From: Comamonas koreensis
GTDB lineage: Bacteria; Pseudomonadota; Gammaproteobacteria; Burkholderiales; Burkholderiaceae_C
NCBI RefSeq assembly: GCF_021026195.1
Contig: NZ_JAJNCT010000003.1
Coordinates: 186,001-250,000, forward strand
Direction: 5' to 3'
Length of the DNA stretch: 64,000 nucleotides
Part shown: positions 1 to 11,213 of the stretch, piece after piece
Layout: the number at the start of each line of letters is the position of its first letter
Position numbering within the stretch: the stretch's first letter is position 1
Notes under the pieces: model-generated
The model's database searches: none
What the model was told of the DNA's origin: nothing
The model's input: only the letters and a program-made list of their open reading frames with translations
Made by a program: the position numbers and the translations under genes

Positions 1-9
1 GCGCCCGCC

Positions 10-291
10 ATGTTCAGTCTGCCTTCGACTCTGACCCAGGTGCAGGCCCAGGCCTGCCTGCAGCAACTGCAGGCGGACATGGCCCAGCTGCCCACGGGCG
101 CGCCGGCGCAGGTCGATGCCAGCGCGCTGGTGGTGTTTGACTCCTCGGCACTGGCAGTTTTGCTGGGCGGGCGCCGTGCGGCACTGGCAGCTGGCCGGCC
201 ACTGCAGCTGAGCGGCATGTCGGCGCCGCTGCTGTCGCTGGCGCGTCTCTATGGCGTGGATGGCCTGCTGCAGCCCCCAGCGGCGCATTGA
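10..291 (+). CDS. mlaB: STAS-domain protein, MlaB-like
   Basis: A 93-residue single STAS domain. MlaB is the small cytoplasmic subunit that binds the MlaF ATPase in the MlaFEDB complex, which moves phospholipids between the outer and inner membranes. The core strand-turn VVFDSSALAVLLGG (about residues 41-54) carries the serine at the usual STAS regulatory position, and the length fits MlaB. It lies just before an ABC exporter and a BolA gene, as at the end of mla clusters in related bacteria; the other mla genes would be left of the window. The start at the first ATG is plausible, but the ribosome-binding region is cut by the window edge. A generic anti-sigma-antagonist STAS protein is the alternative. 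Confidence 0.75.
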   Translation: MFSLPSTLTQVQAQACLQQLQADMAQLPTGAPAQVDASALVVFDSSALAVLLGGRRAALAAGRPLQLSGMSAPLLSLARLYGVDGLLQPPAAH

Positions 292-324
292 ACCCCCAGC
301 CCAGCGGCATCTGGCCGCTGCGCC

Positions 325-330
325 TACAAT
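325..330 (+). promoter_or_regulatory. -10-like hexamer TACAAT, 9 nt before the ABC ATPase start
   Basis: TACAAT ends 9 nt before the ATG at 340, and no Shine-Dalgarno sequence lies between. No convincing -35 is visible 16-18 nt upstream. If used, transcription would start at or next to the start codon. This is inference from position and sequence only. Confidence 0.3.
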
Positions 331-339
331 GGCCGACTC

Positions 340-1286
<947 letters not shown>

Positions 1287-1290
<4 letters not shown>

Positions 1291-2042
1291 GCGGCTGGCA
1301 AACCCTGTTTTACAAAGAAGTGCTGCGTTTTTGGAAGGTGAGCTTCCAGACCGTGGCCGCGCCGGTGCTGACTGCCGTGCTCTACCTGCTGATTTTTGGC
1401 CATGTGCTGCAAGGCCGGGTGACGGTGTTCAGCGATGTCAGCTACACCGCGTTCCTGGTGCCGGGCCTGGTGATGATGAGCCTGCTGCAGAACGCCTTTG
1501 CCAACAGCTCGTCGAGCCTGGTGCAAAGCAAGATCATGGGCAGCCTGGTGTTTGTGCTGCTGACGCCGCTGTCGCACTGGGGCTGGTTCTTTGCCTTTGT
1601 CGGCGCCTCCATCGTGCGCGGTCTGGCTGTCGGCCTGGGCGTCTATGTGATCACCTTGTTCTTTGCGCCGCCGCATTTTGCGTCGCTGCCCTGGGTGCTG
1701 ATGTTTGCGGTGCTGGGCGCAGGCCTGATGGGAACCCTGGGCCTGCTCGCCGGCCTGTGGGCAGACAAGTTTGACCAGATGGCCGCGTTCCAGAACTTTG
1801 TGATCGTGCCGATGACCTTTCTGTCGGGCGTGTTCTATTCGATCCAGTCGCTGCCCCCGTTCTGGCAAAAGGTCAGCCACCTGAACCCGTTCTTCTACAT
1901 GATCGACGGCTTCCGCTACGGCTTCTTTGGCCAGAGCGATACCTCCCCCTGGCTGAGCCTGGGCATTGTGGCCATTGCCTGGCTGCTGGTGAGTGCGCTG
2001 GCCGTGCAGCTGCTGCGCACCGGCTACAAGATCCGCAACTGA
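1287..2042 (+). CDS. ABC-2 type transporter permease (YadH-type)
   Basis: A 251-residue membrane protein with about six hydrophobic segments. The ABC-2 signature region FLSGVFYSIQSLPPFWQ is followed by NPFFYMIDGFRYGF in the C-terminal third, as in YadH and NodJ-like permeases. The start ATG at 1287 overlaps the ATPase stop by four bases. An out-of-frame extension upstream of this start lies wholly inside the ATPase gene and is not real. It should form a dimer with two copies of the preceding ATPase in the inner membrane; cargo unknown. Confidence 0.9.
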
Positions 2043-2143
2043 TGACGACCTGCTGCAGCCCGCGTGGCTGCAGCCGCCTGGCCAGCAGCCCACCCCACGG
2101 AGCCGCTGGCAGGCATTTAGAACCGAATAAGTGAGAGCATGCA

Positions 2144-2386
2144 ATGACTGCTGAGGACCTCCAAGACATCATCACCGCCGGCCTGGCCTGCGAGCATATC
2201 GCGCTCGAAGGCGATGGCCGCCACTGGTTTGCCACCATCGTGTCGCCCGCCTTTGAGGGCAAGCGCCTGATCCAGCGCCACCAGCTGGTCTATGCCACCT
2301 TGGGCCAGAAGATGCACACCGATGAGGTGCATGCGCTGTCGATGAAGACCTACACCCCTGCCGAGTGGGCTACCCAGCAGGCCTGA
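2144..2386 (+). CDS. BolA/IbaG-family protein
   Basis: An 80-residue BolA-fold protein. The segment [15 protein letters not shown] followed by [16 protein letters not shown] is the conserved BolA core with its helix-turn-helix-like part. BolA/IbaG proteins pair with monothiol glutaredoxins to handle [2Fe-2S] clusters; a monothiol glutaredoxin gene (grxD) lies at 61.4-61.7 kb of this window. The position after the mla/ABC genes and before the his genes matches the ibaG locus of many proteobacteria. There murA normally follows, but here hisG begins only about 75 bp downstream. Confidence 0.85.
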   Translation: MTAEDLQDIITAGLACEHIALEGDGRHWFATIVSPAFEGKRLIQRHQLVYATLGQKMHTDEVHALSMKTYTPAEWATQQA

Positions 2387-2462
2387 TTTTTCTTGTTTCA
2401 ACCCAGGCTGGCCCAGCCCCATCCGGCAAGGATGCGCAGGCTGCCGCTGGCGAAAGTGCCCC

Positions 2463-3122
2463 ATGGACAACACCACCATGATCACCTTGGCCCTCTCCAA
2501 AGGCCGCATTTTTGACGAAACCCTGCCGCTGCTGGCAGCCGCAGGCATCGAGGTGCTGGAAGACCCCGAAAAATCGCGCAAGCTGATTTTTGCCACCACC
2601 CAGCCCGATGTACAGGTGGTGCTGGTGCGCGCCTCCGATGTGCCCACCTATGTGCAATACGGCGGTGCCGACCTGGGCGTGACCGGCAAGGACACCTTGC
2701 TGGAGCATGGCGGTGACGGCCTGTTCCAGCCGCTGGACCTGCAGATTGCCAAGTGCCGCGTGAGCGTGGCGGTGCGCAATGATTTTGACTATGCCCAGGC
2801 GGTCAAGCGCGGCGCACGGCTGCGGGTGGCCACCAAGTACCCGCAGATCGCCCGCGAGTTCTTTGCGCGCAAGGGCGTGCACGTGGACCTGATCAAGCTC
2901 TACGGCAGCATGGAGCTGGCTCCGCTGACCGGCCTGGCCGATGCCATCGTTGACCTGGTGAGCACCGGCAATACCCTGCGCGCCAACCACCTGCAGGAAG
3001 TCGAGCACATTATCGACATCAGCTCGCACCTGGTGGTGAACCAGGCGGCGCTCAAGCTCAAGCAAAAGCGCCTGCGCCACATCATCGATGTGTTTGCAGC
3101 CGGTGTGGCACAGAACAGCTAA
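2463..3122 (+). CDS. hisG: ATP phosphoribosyltransferase, short form
   Basis: Catalyses the first step of histidine synthesis, joining ATP and PRPP to give phosphoribosyl-ATP. At 219 residues it is the short form, which lacks the C-terminal regulatory domain and needs HisZ (a HisRS-like regulatory subunit) for activity; hisZ is not in this window. Visible family features are [18 protein letters not shown] at the N-terminus, [11 protein letters not shown], and the PRPP-binding loop [18 protein letters not shown] (about residues 160-177). A second in-frame ATG at 2478 ([10 protein letters not shown]) would give a more typical N-terminus. First gene of the hisG-hisD block. Confidence 0.96.
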   Translation: MDNTTMITLALSKGRIFDETLPLLAAAGIEVLEDPEKSRKLIFATTQPDVQVVLVRASDVPTYVQYGGADLGVTGKDTLLEHGGDGLFQPLDLQIAKCRVSVAVRNDFDYAQAVKRGARLRVATKYPQIAREFFARKGVHVDLIKLYGSMELAPLTGLADAIVDLVSTGNTLRANHLQEVEHIIDISSHLVVNQAALKLKQKRLRHIIDVFAAGVAQNS

Positions 3123-3194
3123 GCCGCTCCCACCATCCCCCAGCAGGCTGGCACCTGCCTGTTTGAAAAGTGTCTGAGTCAGAAGGTAATCACT

Positions 3195-4514
3195 ATGGAA
3201 TTCGTTGCCACCCCCGCCCGTCTGTCAACCACCGATGCCCAGTTTGAGCATGACTTTGCTCAGCGCCTGCATTGGTCGGCAGACACGGATGCTGCTATTG
3301 AGCAGCGGGTGGCCGACATTCTGGCCGATGTGCAAAAGCGCGGTGATGCCGCCGTGCTGGACTACACCGCGCGCTTTGATGGCCTGCAAGCGGGCAGCAT
3401 GCAGACGCTGGAGCTGCGCAAGGAAGAGCTCAAAGCCGCGTTTGACGGCTTGCCGGCCGAGCAGCGCGAGGCACTCGAATCCGCAGCGCGCCGCGTGCGC
3501 AGCTACCACGAGGCCCAGAAAAAGGCCAATGGCGAGAGCTGGAGCTACCGCGACGAAGACGGCACCTTGCTGGGCCAGAAGGTCACGCCGCTGGACCGCG
3601 TGGGCATCTATGTGCCCGGTGGCAAGGCTGCCTACCCCAGCAGCGTGCTGATGAACGCCATCCCCGCCCATGTGGCCGGGGTGGAAGACATCATCATGGT
3701 GGTGCCCACGCCCCAGGGCGTGAAGAATCCGCTGGTGCTGGCCGCTGCCTATGTGGCCGGCGTGCACCGCGCCTTTACCATTGGCGGTGCGCAGGCCGTG
3801 GCCGCGCTGGCTTATGGCACCGCCACCATCCCCAAGGTGGACAAGATCACCGGCCCGGGCAATGCCTATGTGGCCAGCGCCAAAAAGCGCGTGTTCGGCC
3901 TGGTGGGCATCGACATGATTGCCGGCCCCAGTGAAATCCTGGTGCTGGCCGATGGCACGACGCCGCCGGACTGGGTGGCGATGGACCTGTTCTCGCAGGC
4001 TGAGCATGATGAGCTGGCGCAGTCGATTCTGCTCTGCCCCGATGCCGCCTACCTGGATGCCGTGCAGCGCGAGATCGACCGTCTACTGCCCGAGATGCCG
4101 CGCAAGGCCATCATTGCCAAGAGCCTGTCCGACCGGGGCGCGCTGATCCTCACGCGTGACATGGAGGAGGCCTGCGCGCTGAGCAACCGCATTGCGCCCG
4201 AGCACCTGGAGGTCTCCAGCCGCGATCCGCACCGCTGGGAGCCGCTGCTCAAGCACGCGGGCGCGATCTTCCTGGGCGCCTACACCAGCGAAAGCCTGGG
4301 CGACTACTGCGCAGGTCCCAACCATGTGCTGCCCACCAGCGGCACCGCCCGTTTCTCGTCGCCGCTGGGGGTCTACGACTTCCAAAAGCGCTCCAGCCTG
4401 ATCGAGGTGAGCGAGGCCGGTGCCCAGGTGCTGGGCAAGACCGCTGCGGTGCTGGCTTATGGCGAAGGCCTGCAAGGCCACGCACGCGCGGCCGAGATGC
4501 GCATCAAACGTTAA
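3195..4514 (+). CDS. hisD: histidinol dehydrogenase
   Basis: A 439-residue zinc enzyme that oxidises L-histidinol to L-histidine in two NAD-dependent steps, the last reactions of the pathway. Family features are [35 protein letters not shown], the [11 protein letters not shown] segment, the zinc-site histidine in QAEHDELAQ, and the catalytic Glu-His pair in IAPEHLEV. Length is normal. It starts 72 bp after hisG in the same direction. In related genomes hisC often follows directly; here three unrelated transcription units intervene. Confidence 0.97.
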   Translation: MEFVATPARLSTTDAQFEHDFAQRLHWSADTDAAIEQRVADILADVQKRGDAAVLDYTARFDGLQAGSMQTLELRKEELKAAFDGLPAEQREALESAARRVRSYHEAQKKANGESWSYRDEDGTLLGQKVTPLDRVGIYVPGGKAAYPSSVLMNAIPAHVAGVEDIIMVVPTPQGVKNPLVLAAAYVAGVHRAFTIGGAQAVAALAYGTATIPKVDKITGPGNAYVASAKKRVFGLVGIDMIAGPSEILVLADGTTPPDWVAMDLFSQAEHDELAQSILLCPDAAYLDAVQREIDRLLPEMPRKAIIAKSLSDRGALILTRDMEEACALSNRIAPEHLEVSSRDPHRWEPLLKHAGAIFLGAYTSESLGDYCAGPNHVLPTSGTARFSSPLGVYDFQKRSSLIEVSEAGAQVLGKTAAVLAYGEGLQGHARAAEMRIKR

Positions 4515-4523
4515 ATCGTTCTA

Positions 4524-4555
4524 CGCTGCCCCGCGTCATCAAGACAGGGGCAGCG
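4524..4555. terminator. possible terminator hairpin between convergent genes
   Basis: Nine-base arms CGCTGCCCC and GGGGCAGCG flank a 14-nt loop in the short gap between hisD and the convergent glycosyltransferase gene. There is no clear U-tract on either side, so termination here is only suggested by position. Confidence 0.4.
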
Positions 4556-4563
4556 CAGCGTCC

Positions 4564-6105
4564 TCAATGGCGATCGCAGGCCGCCGGCACATAGGCCTGC
4601 CACTGCACCACCAGCTGGGTACGGCTTTGGCCCCGGCGCCAGGGAATGCTCCACGCGCCCTCATGCATGCGCATGCCCTGCAGCCCATCAAGTACCGGGT
4701 AGGGCCCGGTGGGGGCATCCCGATCCGCATCTTCTTCCAATTGCCAGATCCGCAGCGCGCCATGCTGCTGCAGGCGCTCGGCCGTAGCCCATGGTGAATG
4801 GCGCGGATCACCAGGGATCAGCACCGACGGTTGGCTTTTGGCGCTAATGGCGACCAGGCCACCGGTCCAGGCATCGCTGGCCACGGTATCGAGCGGGCAG
4901 CTGGACAGTGAATTCCAGGTGGCTTCAGCCTGCTGCGCCAGCGCAGCCGAGGGCCAGTCGCTGCGCACGGGGCTCTTGCGGAAGTCCGAGATCTTCCACA
5001 GGTACAAACCACAGAGCACGGAAATCAAGCTGAGCCACACGATGATGCCGCGCAGCAGATAAGGGCGCATGGGTGCCAGCCAGGCGCTGGGGATCAGCGC
5101 TGCAGCCAGCACGCCGCTGAAAGGCCACATCGGCACACCCCACATATCGCGCAAACGCAAGCCCAGCGCCATGCCCATGGTGGCCAGCAGCAAACCCGGG
5201 GCCAGCGCGATTAGGCAAAGGTAGGCCGGCTTGGCGCTGTGCCATTGCCAGGGGGCGGATACGGCAGGGCGCAGCCTGGACCAGCGCAGCCGCAAAAACC
5301 CAAACAGCAGCACCAGCAGGAGCGGCAGGTGGTTGAGCAGCTGGGTCAGCAAAAAGCCCAGCGCGCCTGCACGGGCTGATTCGCCATAGTGGTTGGAGGA
5401 GCGGTCCTTGGCATACGAGAAAGGCAGCCAATCGTTGTTGTGCAGCCAAAGCAGATGCGGTGCAAACACCAGCGCCATCATCAGCAGGGCCAGCCAGGGG
5501 CCCGGGCGGCGCAGCAGGCTGCATGCGGGGCTCAGCACGGTAAACAAGCCCAGGCAGAGCAGCAGCAGGCCGATGGAGTATTTGCTCAACAGGCCCAGGC
5601 CGGCCATCAGACCCAGCATCAGCCACTGCCAGCGCTTGTCATCCTGCCAGGCGGCCAGGTAAAAGTAGCAGATGCCGGCCCAGAAGGGCATCTGCGCAAT
5701 GTTGTGGTTGAACTCCAGTGCAGGCCGGGTGTAGAAGGCCACGCCCATCGTCAGCACCGTGCCGATAAAGGCGCGTTCGCGCCCCACCAGGCGGCAGGCC
5801 GTCAACCAGACCAGCCACAAGGTCAGCGCCACGCAGAGTTGGCTCAGTGCAAACGGGCCCCAGCGGCCCAGTGCCAGAAAGGACACATGCAGCGCAATCG
5901 GTGGCAGTGGCGGGTGCTTGTAATAGCCCCATTGCCACTCACGCCCCCATCCCAGGCTCTCGACCACATCCAGTGGAAAGCTGGGGGCCAGCAGCGGCGG
6001 GAACAGGGTCCAGGCCAGGGCATACAGGCAGGCAAAGGCCAGCATGGTGCGCAGCATTTTCTGGTGGTCGTGCGGCTGAACTGGGGCTGAAACGGAAGGG
6101 GACAT
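4564..6105 (-). CDS. GT39 (ArnT/PMT-like) membrane glycosyltransferase
   Basis: An inner-membrane protein of about 513 residues with roughly ten hydrophobic segments and the GT39/PMT_2 layout. The first periplasmic loop carries an acidic pair in FPLDVVESLGWG, followed by YYKHPPLPP and later EFNHNIAQMPFW. Such enzymes transfer a sugar from a polyprenyl-phosphate donor to lipid A, proteins or other envelope acceptors; the acceptor here is unknown. The start is set at the ATG giving MSPSVSAPV; an upstream ATG at 6138 adds 11 residues without hydrophobic character. It sits on the minus strand inside the his region, downstream of the sirtuin gene. Transfer onto the nearby giant surface protein would be speculation. 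Confidence 0.8.
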   Translation of the reverse strand: MSPSVSAPVQPHDHQKMLRTMLAFACLYALAWTLFPPLLAPSFPLDVVESLGWGREWQWGYYKHPPLPPIALHVSFLALGRWGPFALSQLCVALTLWLVWLTACRLVGRERAFIGTVLTMGVAFYTRPALEFNHNIAQMPFWAGICYFYLAAWQDDKRWQWLMLGLMAGLGLLSKYSIGLLLLCLGLFTVLSPACSLLRRPGPWLALLMMALVFAPHLLWLHNNDWLPFSYAKDRSSNHYGESARAGALGFLLTQLLNHLPLLLVLLFGFLRLRWSRLRPAVSAPWQWHSAKPAYLCLIALAPGLLLATMGMALGLRLRDMWGVPMWPFSGVLAAALIPSAWLAPMRPYLLRGIIVWLSLISVLCGLYLWKISDFRKSPVRSDWPSAALAQQAEATWNSLSSCPLDTVASDAWTGGLVAISAKSQPSVLIPGDPRHSPWATAERLQQHGALRIWQLEEDADRDAPTGPYPVLDGLQGMRMHEGAWSIPWRRGQSRTQLVVQWQAYVPAACDRH

Positions 6106-6227
6106 GCAGTGGGCGGTGCGGCACCGGGGCTGGGCCATAAGCTATGTAAAGCCCGCTAGTGTAGCTGTAGGCTATCGGCCTATCAGAACTCTCTACCGTT
6201 CGTGGCGCGGCGGCCCAGGATCAAAGC

Positions 6228-7103
<876 letters not shown>

Positions 7104-7160
7104 GGCTTAGGACCAGATGATAGTGGCCGCAACGTCCGATTGCTGTAGTCTGGATTGGCG

Positions 7161-7191
7161 ACACGAAATTCGTGCCGCACGAATTTCGTGT
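7161..7191. promoter_or_regulatory. 31-bp perfect palindrome, probable toxin-antitoxin operator
   Basis: Arms ACACGAAATTCGTGC (7161-7175) and GCACGAATTTCGTGT (7177-7191) are exact reverse complements around one central base. Each arm is itself a near-palindrome (CACGAAATTCGTG), giving two half-operators as expected for a dimer-of-dimers ribbon-helix-helix repressor. It ends 12 nt before the antitoxin ATG and overlaps a -10-like TAAAAT at 7191-7196, so bound antitoxin would block transcription. Confidence 0.75.
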
Positions 7192-7203
7192 AAAATCGGC
7201 CGC

Positions 7204-7464
7204 ATGAAAAATCTCACCATCACTGTGGAAGACAGCGTGCTGGAATGGGCCCGGGTCGAGGCCGCGCGGCGTGGCACCAGCGTCTCGCGCATGGTAGGAG
7301 ATTTTATGGCCGAGCTCCAGCAGCGCGAGGACGCCTACGAGCGTGCCTACCTGGCCTGGCGCACGGACGAGCGCAGCTGGCAAGGCGGCGCAACGCCCCA
7401 GGGTGGCGCCGCTGCGGCACGCAAAATCGGCGGCCGCCGCAAGACCGGGCAGGCGGGCGCATGA
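7204..7464 (+). CDS. ribbon-helix-helix antitoxin (VapB-like)
   Basis: An 86-residue protein whose first 35 residues form a ribbon-helix-helix DNA-binding module: a beta strand in KNLTITVED, then the helices LEWARVEAARRG and SVSRMVGDFMAEL. The C-terminal half is basic and alanine/glycine-rich, as expected for a flexible toxin-binding tail. The stop overlaps the toxin start (ATGA at 7461). The palindrome just upstream is a likely autoregulatory operator. The ATG at 7204 is chosen because the longer frame would run through the operator. Confidence 0.82.
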   Translation: MKNLTITVEDSVLEWARVEAARRGTSVSRMVGDFMAELQQREDAYERAYLAWRTDERSWQGGATPQGGAAAARKIGGRRKTGQAGA

Positions 7465-7901
7465 GCACCGTGTTTGTCGATACCTCGGTGCTGGTCGCCG
7501 CAGAGAACGTCTCGGACGCCGCGCTCTACCAGGCCACATTGGACTGGCTCGACCTGCTGTGGAGCAACCGTACCGGCCGCACCGGCAACCAGGCGCTGAG
7601 CGAGTTCTACGACCAAGTCACCACGGCGGCCAGCCCCATGCCCCAAGGCGATGCGCGCGCCGCCATCCGCCGCTACCAAAGCTGGACGCCCTGGAAGACC
7701 GATGCCGCCACGTTGGAGACGGCCTGGGCGGTGCAGGCGCGCCATGCCTTGGACTTTGGCGATTGTCTGGCGGTGGCCTGCGCCCAGCACAGTGGCTGCC
7801 AGCAGATGCTCAGCCTCCACCTGCCCCATGGCGCCGAGTTTGGCGGGGTCACCATCGTGCACCCGTTGCGGCAGGCTGCACCGGCCCACGGCCAGGCCTG
7901 A
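7461..7901 (+). CDS. PIN-domain toxin (VapC-like)
   Basis: A 146-residue PIN-domain ribonuclease-like protein. It carries D7 in FVDTSVLV, E48 in ALSEFYD, and D98/D101 in LDFGDCLAVACAQ, the metal-binding acidic residues of VapC toxins. Near the C-terminus, where many VapC proteins have SEDL-HG, this one reads SLHLPHG, so the last acidic position is lost; activity may be weakened or supported by other residues. VapC-type toxins cut tRNA or rRNA and are held inactive by the cognate antitoxin encoded just upstream. The pair sits between hisD and hisC. Confidence 0.85.
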   Translation: MSTVFVDTSVLVAAENVSDAALYQATLDWLDLLWSNRTGRTGNQALSEFYDQVTTAASPMPQGDARAAIRRYQSWTPWKTDAATLETAWAVQARHALDFGDCLAVACAQHSGCQQMLSLHLPHGAEFGGVTIVHPLRQAAPAHGQA

Positions 7902-7928
7902 ATGTTTCTGATGTGAAAGAGTGATCCG

Positions 7929-9047
7929 ATGACGTCTCAAGACAAGTCTCAGCAGGCCTTGCAACGCATCCGCGCCGATGTGCGCGCCATGCAGGCCTAC
8001 CATGTGCAAGATTCCAAGGGTCTGCTGAAGATGGACACCATGGAGAACCCCTACCGCCTGCCCGACGCGCTGCAGCAAAAGCTGGGCGAGCGGCTGGGCG
8101 CGCTGGAGATCAACCGCTATCCGGGCGAGCGTCTGGAGACGCTCAAGAAAATGCTGGCCGACTATGTGGGCGCGCCGACCGGCACGGCCGTGCTGCTGGG
8201 CAATGGTTCGGACGAGATCATCACCTTGCTGGCGCTGGCCACGGCGCAGCCCCATGCTGAGGGCCGCGCCAAGATGCTCGCGCCGATGCCGGGCTTCGTG
8301 ATGTACCCGATGTCCGCCCAACTGCAGGGCCTGGACTTTGTCGGCGTCAACCTGACGGCAGACTTTGACCTGGATGTGCCCGCGATGCAGGCCGCCATTG
8401 CCGCGCACCAGCCCGCCATCACCTATATCGCCTACCCCAACAACCCGACCGCCACCTTGTGGGATGACGACAAGGTGCAGGCTGTCATCGATGCGGTGGC
8501 CGACGTGGGCGGCCTGGTGGTGATGGACGAGGCTTACCAGCCCTTTGCCAGCCGCAGCTGGATCGACCAGATGCGTGCCGACCCCGCGCGCAATGCCCAT
8601 GTGCTGCTGATGCGCACCCTGTCCAAGTTCGGCTTGGCCGGTGCGCGCCTGGGCTACCTGGTGGGGCCGGCGGTCATCGTCAACGAGATCGACAAGGTGC
8701 GCCCACCCTACAACATCAGCGTGCTCAACTGCGAGACGGCGATTTTTGCGCTGGAGAACGAGGCGCTTTATGCCGAGCAGGCCCGCGCCATTCGCGCAGA
8801 ACGCCAGCCGCTCATCGACGCGCTGCAGGCGCTCAGCGGCGTGCGCCAGGTCTGGCCGTCGGAGGCTAATATGGTGCTGATGCGCGTGGACGATGCGGGC
8901 AAGACCCAGGCGGCGATGAAGGCGCGTGGCGTGCTCGTCAAGAATGTGTCGGCCATGCACCCGCTGCTGGCCCAGTGTCTGCGGCTGACCGTGGGCACCC
9001 GTGAAGAAAATGCCCGCATGCTGGCGGCGCTCAAGGAGTCTCTATGA
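7929..9047 (+). CDS. hisC: histidinol-phosphate aminotransferase
   Basis: A 372-residue fold-type I PLP enzyme that converts imidazole-acetol phosphate and glutamate to histidinol phosphate. Visible features are NRYPGE near the N-terminus, [12 protein letters not shown] for phosphate binding, YPNNPTAT, the aspartate in [10 protein letters not shown], and the PLP lysine in [16 protein letters not shown] (about residue 233). First gene of the hisC-B-H-A block; its stop overlaps hisB by ATGA. It starts 27 bp after the toxin gene, so read-through from the toxin-antitoxin promoter is possible. Confidence 0.97.
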   Translation: MTSQDKSQQALQRIRADVRAMQAYHVQDSKGLLKMDTMENPYRLPDALQQKLGERLGALEINRYPGERLETLKKMLADYVGAPTGTAVLLGNGSDEIITLLALATAQPHAEGRAKMLAPMPGFVMYPMSAQLQGLDFVGVNLTADFDLDVPAMQAAIAAHQPAITYIAYPNNPTATLWDDDKVQAVIDAVADVGGLVVMDEAYQPFASRSWIDQMRADPARNAHVLLMRTLSKFGLAGARLGYLVGPAVIVNEIDKVRPPYNISVLNCETAIFALENEALYAEQARAIRAERQPLIDALQALSGVRQVWPSEANMVLMRVDDAGKTQAAMKARGVLVKNVSAMHPLLAQCLRLTVGTREENARMLAALKESL

Positions 9048-9673
9048 ACCATCTGGTGCCCACCCCATCGACCGCCACGCCGCTGCACCGCACGGCCGAA
9101 GTGGCCCGCAACACCGCCGAGACCCGCATCCAGGTGCGTGTCGACCTGGACGGCACGGGCCATGCCCGGCTGAATTCGGGCATCGGCTTTCTGGACCACA
9201 TGCTCGACCAGATTGCGCGCCATGGTCTGATCGACCTGGACATTGAATGCGCAGGCGATCTGCACATCGACGGCCACCACACCGTCGAGGACATCGGCAT
9301 TACGCTGGGCCAGGCCTTTGCCAATGCGATTGGTGATAAAAAAGGCATCCGCCGCTATGGCCATGCCTATGTGCCGCTCGATGAGGCGCTGAGCCGCGTG
9401 GTGATCGATTTCTCCGGCCGCCCGGGTCTGCACATGGATGTGAAATTCACGGCCGGCAGCATTGGCCAGCTCGATACGCAGCTGGTGTACGAGTTCTTCC
9501 AGGGCTTTGTGAACCATGCCGGCGTGACCTTGCACATCGACAACCTCAAGGGCTTCAACGCCCACCACCAGTGCGAGACCATCTTCAAGGCCTTTGCGCG
9601 CGCGCTGCGTTTCGCATTGGAGCATGATCCCCGCATGGCGGGCGTGATACCGTCCACCAAGGGCTCCCTGTAA
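9044..9673 (+). CDS. hisB: imidazoleglycerol-phosphate dehydratase
   Basis: A 209-residue monofunctional dehydratase, without the phosphatase domain fused in enteric HisB. It dehydrates imidazole glycerol phosphate to imidazole acetol phosphate with a di-manganese centre. The two metal motifs are [13 protein letters not shown] (about residues 80-92) and [19 protein letters not shown] near the C-terminus, with [13 protein letters not shown] in between as in the family. Histidinol-phosphate phosphatase must come from another gene (HisN type), not seen here. Translationally coupled to hisC. Confidence 0.97.
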   Translation: MNHLVPTPSTATPLHRTAEVARNTAETRIQVRVDLDGTGHARLNSGIGFLDHMLDQIARHGLIDLDIECAGDLHIDGHHTVEDIGITLGQAFANAIGDKKGIRRYGHAYVPLDEALSRVVIDFSGRPGLHMDVKFTAGSIGQLDTQLVYEFFQGFVNHAGVTLHIDNLKGFNAHHQCETIFKAFARALRFALEHDPRMAGVIPSTKGSL

Positions 9674-9694
9674 GCTGCCGTTGGCGGCAGCCGC

Positions 9695-9700
9695 TACACT
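9695..9700 (+). promoter_or_regulatory. -10-like hexamer TACACT before hisH
   Basis: TACACT lies 11 nt before the hisH ATG at 9712, in the 38-bp hisB-hisH gap, where no Shine-Dalgarno sequence is obvious. It may be an internal promoter giving a very short leader. No good -35 is visible. Confidence 0.2.
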
Positions 9701-9711
9701 CCATTCTTGCT

Positions 9712-10380
9712 ATGACAACTTCATCCAATACCGTTGCCGTGGTGGACTACGGCATGGGCAATCTGCGCTCGGTGTCGCAAGCCGTGCAGGCGGCGGCTGT
9801 GGGCTCGTCCGTGGCCGTGGTGGTGACGGCCGACCCCGAGGTGGTGCGTGCCGCCACCCGCATCGTGTTGCCAGGCCAGGGTGCCATGCGCGACTGCATG
9901 GCCGAGCTCAAGGCCTCGGGCCTGCAGGACAGCGTGCTGGAAGCGGCCCGCAACAAGCCGATGTTCGGCGTTTGCGTGGGCATGCAGATGCTGCTGGACC
10001 ACAGCGAAGAGGGCGATACCCCGGGCCTGGGCCTGATTGCTGGCCAGGTGCGCAAGTTCCAGCTGGCGGGCCGCACCCAGGCCGATGGCAGCCGCTTCAA
10101 GGTGCCACAAATGGGCTGGAACCAGGTGCAGCAACAAGCCCATGGCGGCCAGCCGCACCCGGTTTGGCAAGGCGTGCCCGACCAGTCCTATTTCTATTTT
10201 GTCCACAGCTTTTATGCGGCCCCCGCCAGTGATGCCCAGTGCCACGGCTGGGCCGAGTATGGCGAGCGCTTTGCCTGCGCCATTGGCCGTGACAACATCT
10301 TCGCGACCCAGTTTCATCCAGAAAAAAGTGCGGACCAGGGCCTGGCGCTCTACCGCAACTTCCTGCACTGGAATCCTTAA
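9712..10380 (+). CDS. hisH: imidazole glycerol phosphate synthase, glutaminase subunit
   Basis: A 222-residue class I glutamine amidotransferase. The nucleophile cysteine is in [12 protein letters not shown] (about residue 85), and the His-Glu pair is in TQFHPEKS near the C-terminus. The oxyanion/glutamine region is [10 protein letters not shown]. HisH makes ammonia from glutamine and passes it through HisF to build imidazole glycerol phosphate and AICAR. HisF is encoded about 2.3 kb downstream, beyond a terminator and the GalE-like gene, so the two subunits are not in one simple transcript. Confidence 0.96.
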   Translation: MTTSSNTVAVVDYGMGNLRSVSQAVQAAAVGSSVAVVVTADPEVVRAATRIVLPGQGAMRDCMAELKASGLQDSVLEAARNKPMFGVCVGMQMLLDHSEEGDTPGLGLIAGQVRKFQLAGRTQADGSRFKVPQMGWNQVQQQAHGGQPHPVWQGVPDQSYFYFVHSFYAAPASDAQCHGWAEYGERFACAIGRDNIFATQFHPEKSADQGLALYRNFLHWNP

Positions 10381-10403
10381 ATTTTCACCGTCAGCCCACT
10401 ACC

Positions 10404-11150
10404 ATGCTGCTCATTCCTGCGATTGACCTCAAGGACGGTCACTGCGTTCGCCTCAAGCAAGGCGATATGGACCAATCCACCACTTTTGGTGAAGACCCGG
10501 TTGCGGTCGCCCGCCGCTGGTTCGACGCGGGCGCGCGCCGCCTGCATCTGGTGGATCTCAATGGCGCCTTTGCCGGCCAGCCCAAGAACCTGCCGGTCAT
10601 CAAGGCCATCCTGAAAGAGTTCGGTGACGAGCTGCCGGTGCAGCTGGGCGGCGGCATCCGCGATCTGGACACCATCGAAAAATACATTGATGCGGGCATG
10701 CAGTACGTGATCATCGGCACCGCCGCAGTCAAGGACCCCGGCTTTCTGCAGAATGCCTGCACGGCCTTTGCGGGCCATATCATCGTTGGCCTTGATGCCA
10801 AGGATGGCATGGTTGCCACCGATGGCTGGAGCAAGATCACCCAGCACTCGGTCATCGAAACGGCCAAGCGCTTTGAGGACTGGGGCGTGGAATCGATCAT
10901 CTACACCGACATCGGCCGCGACGGCATGCTCAGCGGCATCAACATGGAAGCGACCATCAAGCTGGCCCAGGCAATCAAGATCCCCGTCATTGCCTCCGGT
11001 GGTCTGTCGGGCATGGCGGATATCGAAGCGCTGTGCAAGGCCGAGCCCGAAGGCGTCGAAGGCGTCATCTGCGGCCGCGCCATTTACACCGGTGACCTGG
11101 ATTTTGCAGCCGCCCAGGAGCGCGCAGACCAGTTGAGTGAAGGCTTCTGA
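10404..11150 (+). CDS. hisA: ProFAR isomerase (HisA)
   Basis: A 248-residue (beta/alpha)8 barrel that isomerises the aminoaldose ProFAR to PRFAR, the substrate of HisF. The N-terminal [19 protein letters not shown] carries the first catalytic aspartate. [17 protein letters not shown] and the second aspartate region in [12 protein letters not shown] follow, and the phosphate-binding loop is [12 protein letters not shown]. Last gene of the hisC-B-H-A block; an intrinsic terminator begins about 35 bp after its stop. Confidence 0.97.
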   Translation: MLLIPAIDLKDGHCVRLKQGDMDQSTTFGEDPVAVARRWFDAGARRLHLVDLNGAFAGQPKNLPVIKAILKEFGDELPVQLGGGIRDLDTIEKYIDAGMQYVIIGTAAVKDPGFLQNACTAFAGHIIVGLDAKDGMVATDGWSKITQHSVIETAKRFEDWGVESIIYTDIGRDGMLSGINMEATIKLAQAIKIPVIASGGLSGMADIEALCKAEPEGVEGVICGRAIYTGDLDFAAAQERADQLSEGF

Positions 11151-11185
11151 CTGACGCTGAAACTCTCTGCAACAAAGCACAATGG

Positions 11186-11213
11186 AATGGCTACCCCTGG
11201 GTGGCCATTTTTA
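11186..11213 (+). terminator. intrinsic terminator after hisA
   Basis: Arms AATGGCTACC and GGTGGCCATT pair with one G-U wobble around a four-base loop, followed by TTTTA. This should end most transcripts coming from hisC-B-H-A. The rest of the gap to 11487 (about 275 bp) is less GC-rich than the genes around it, holds no convincing open frame, and presumably carries the promoter of the next gene. Confidence 0.8.
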
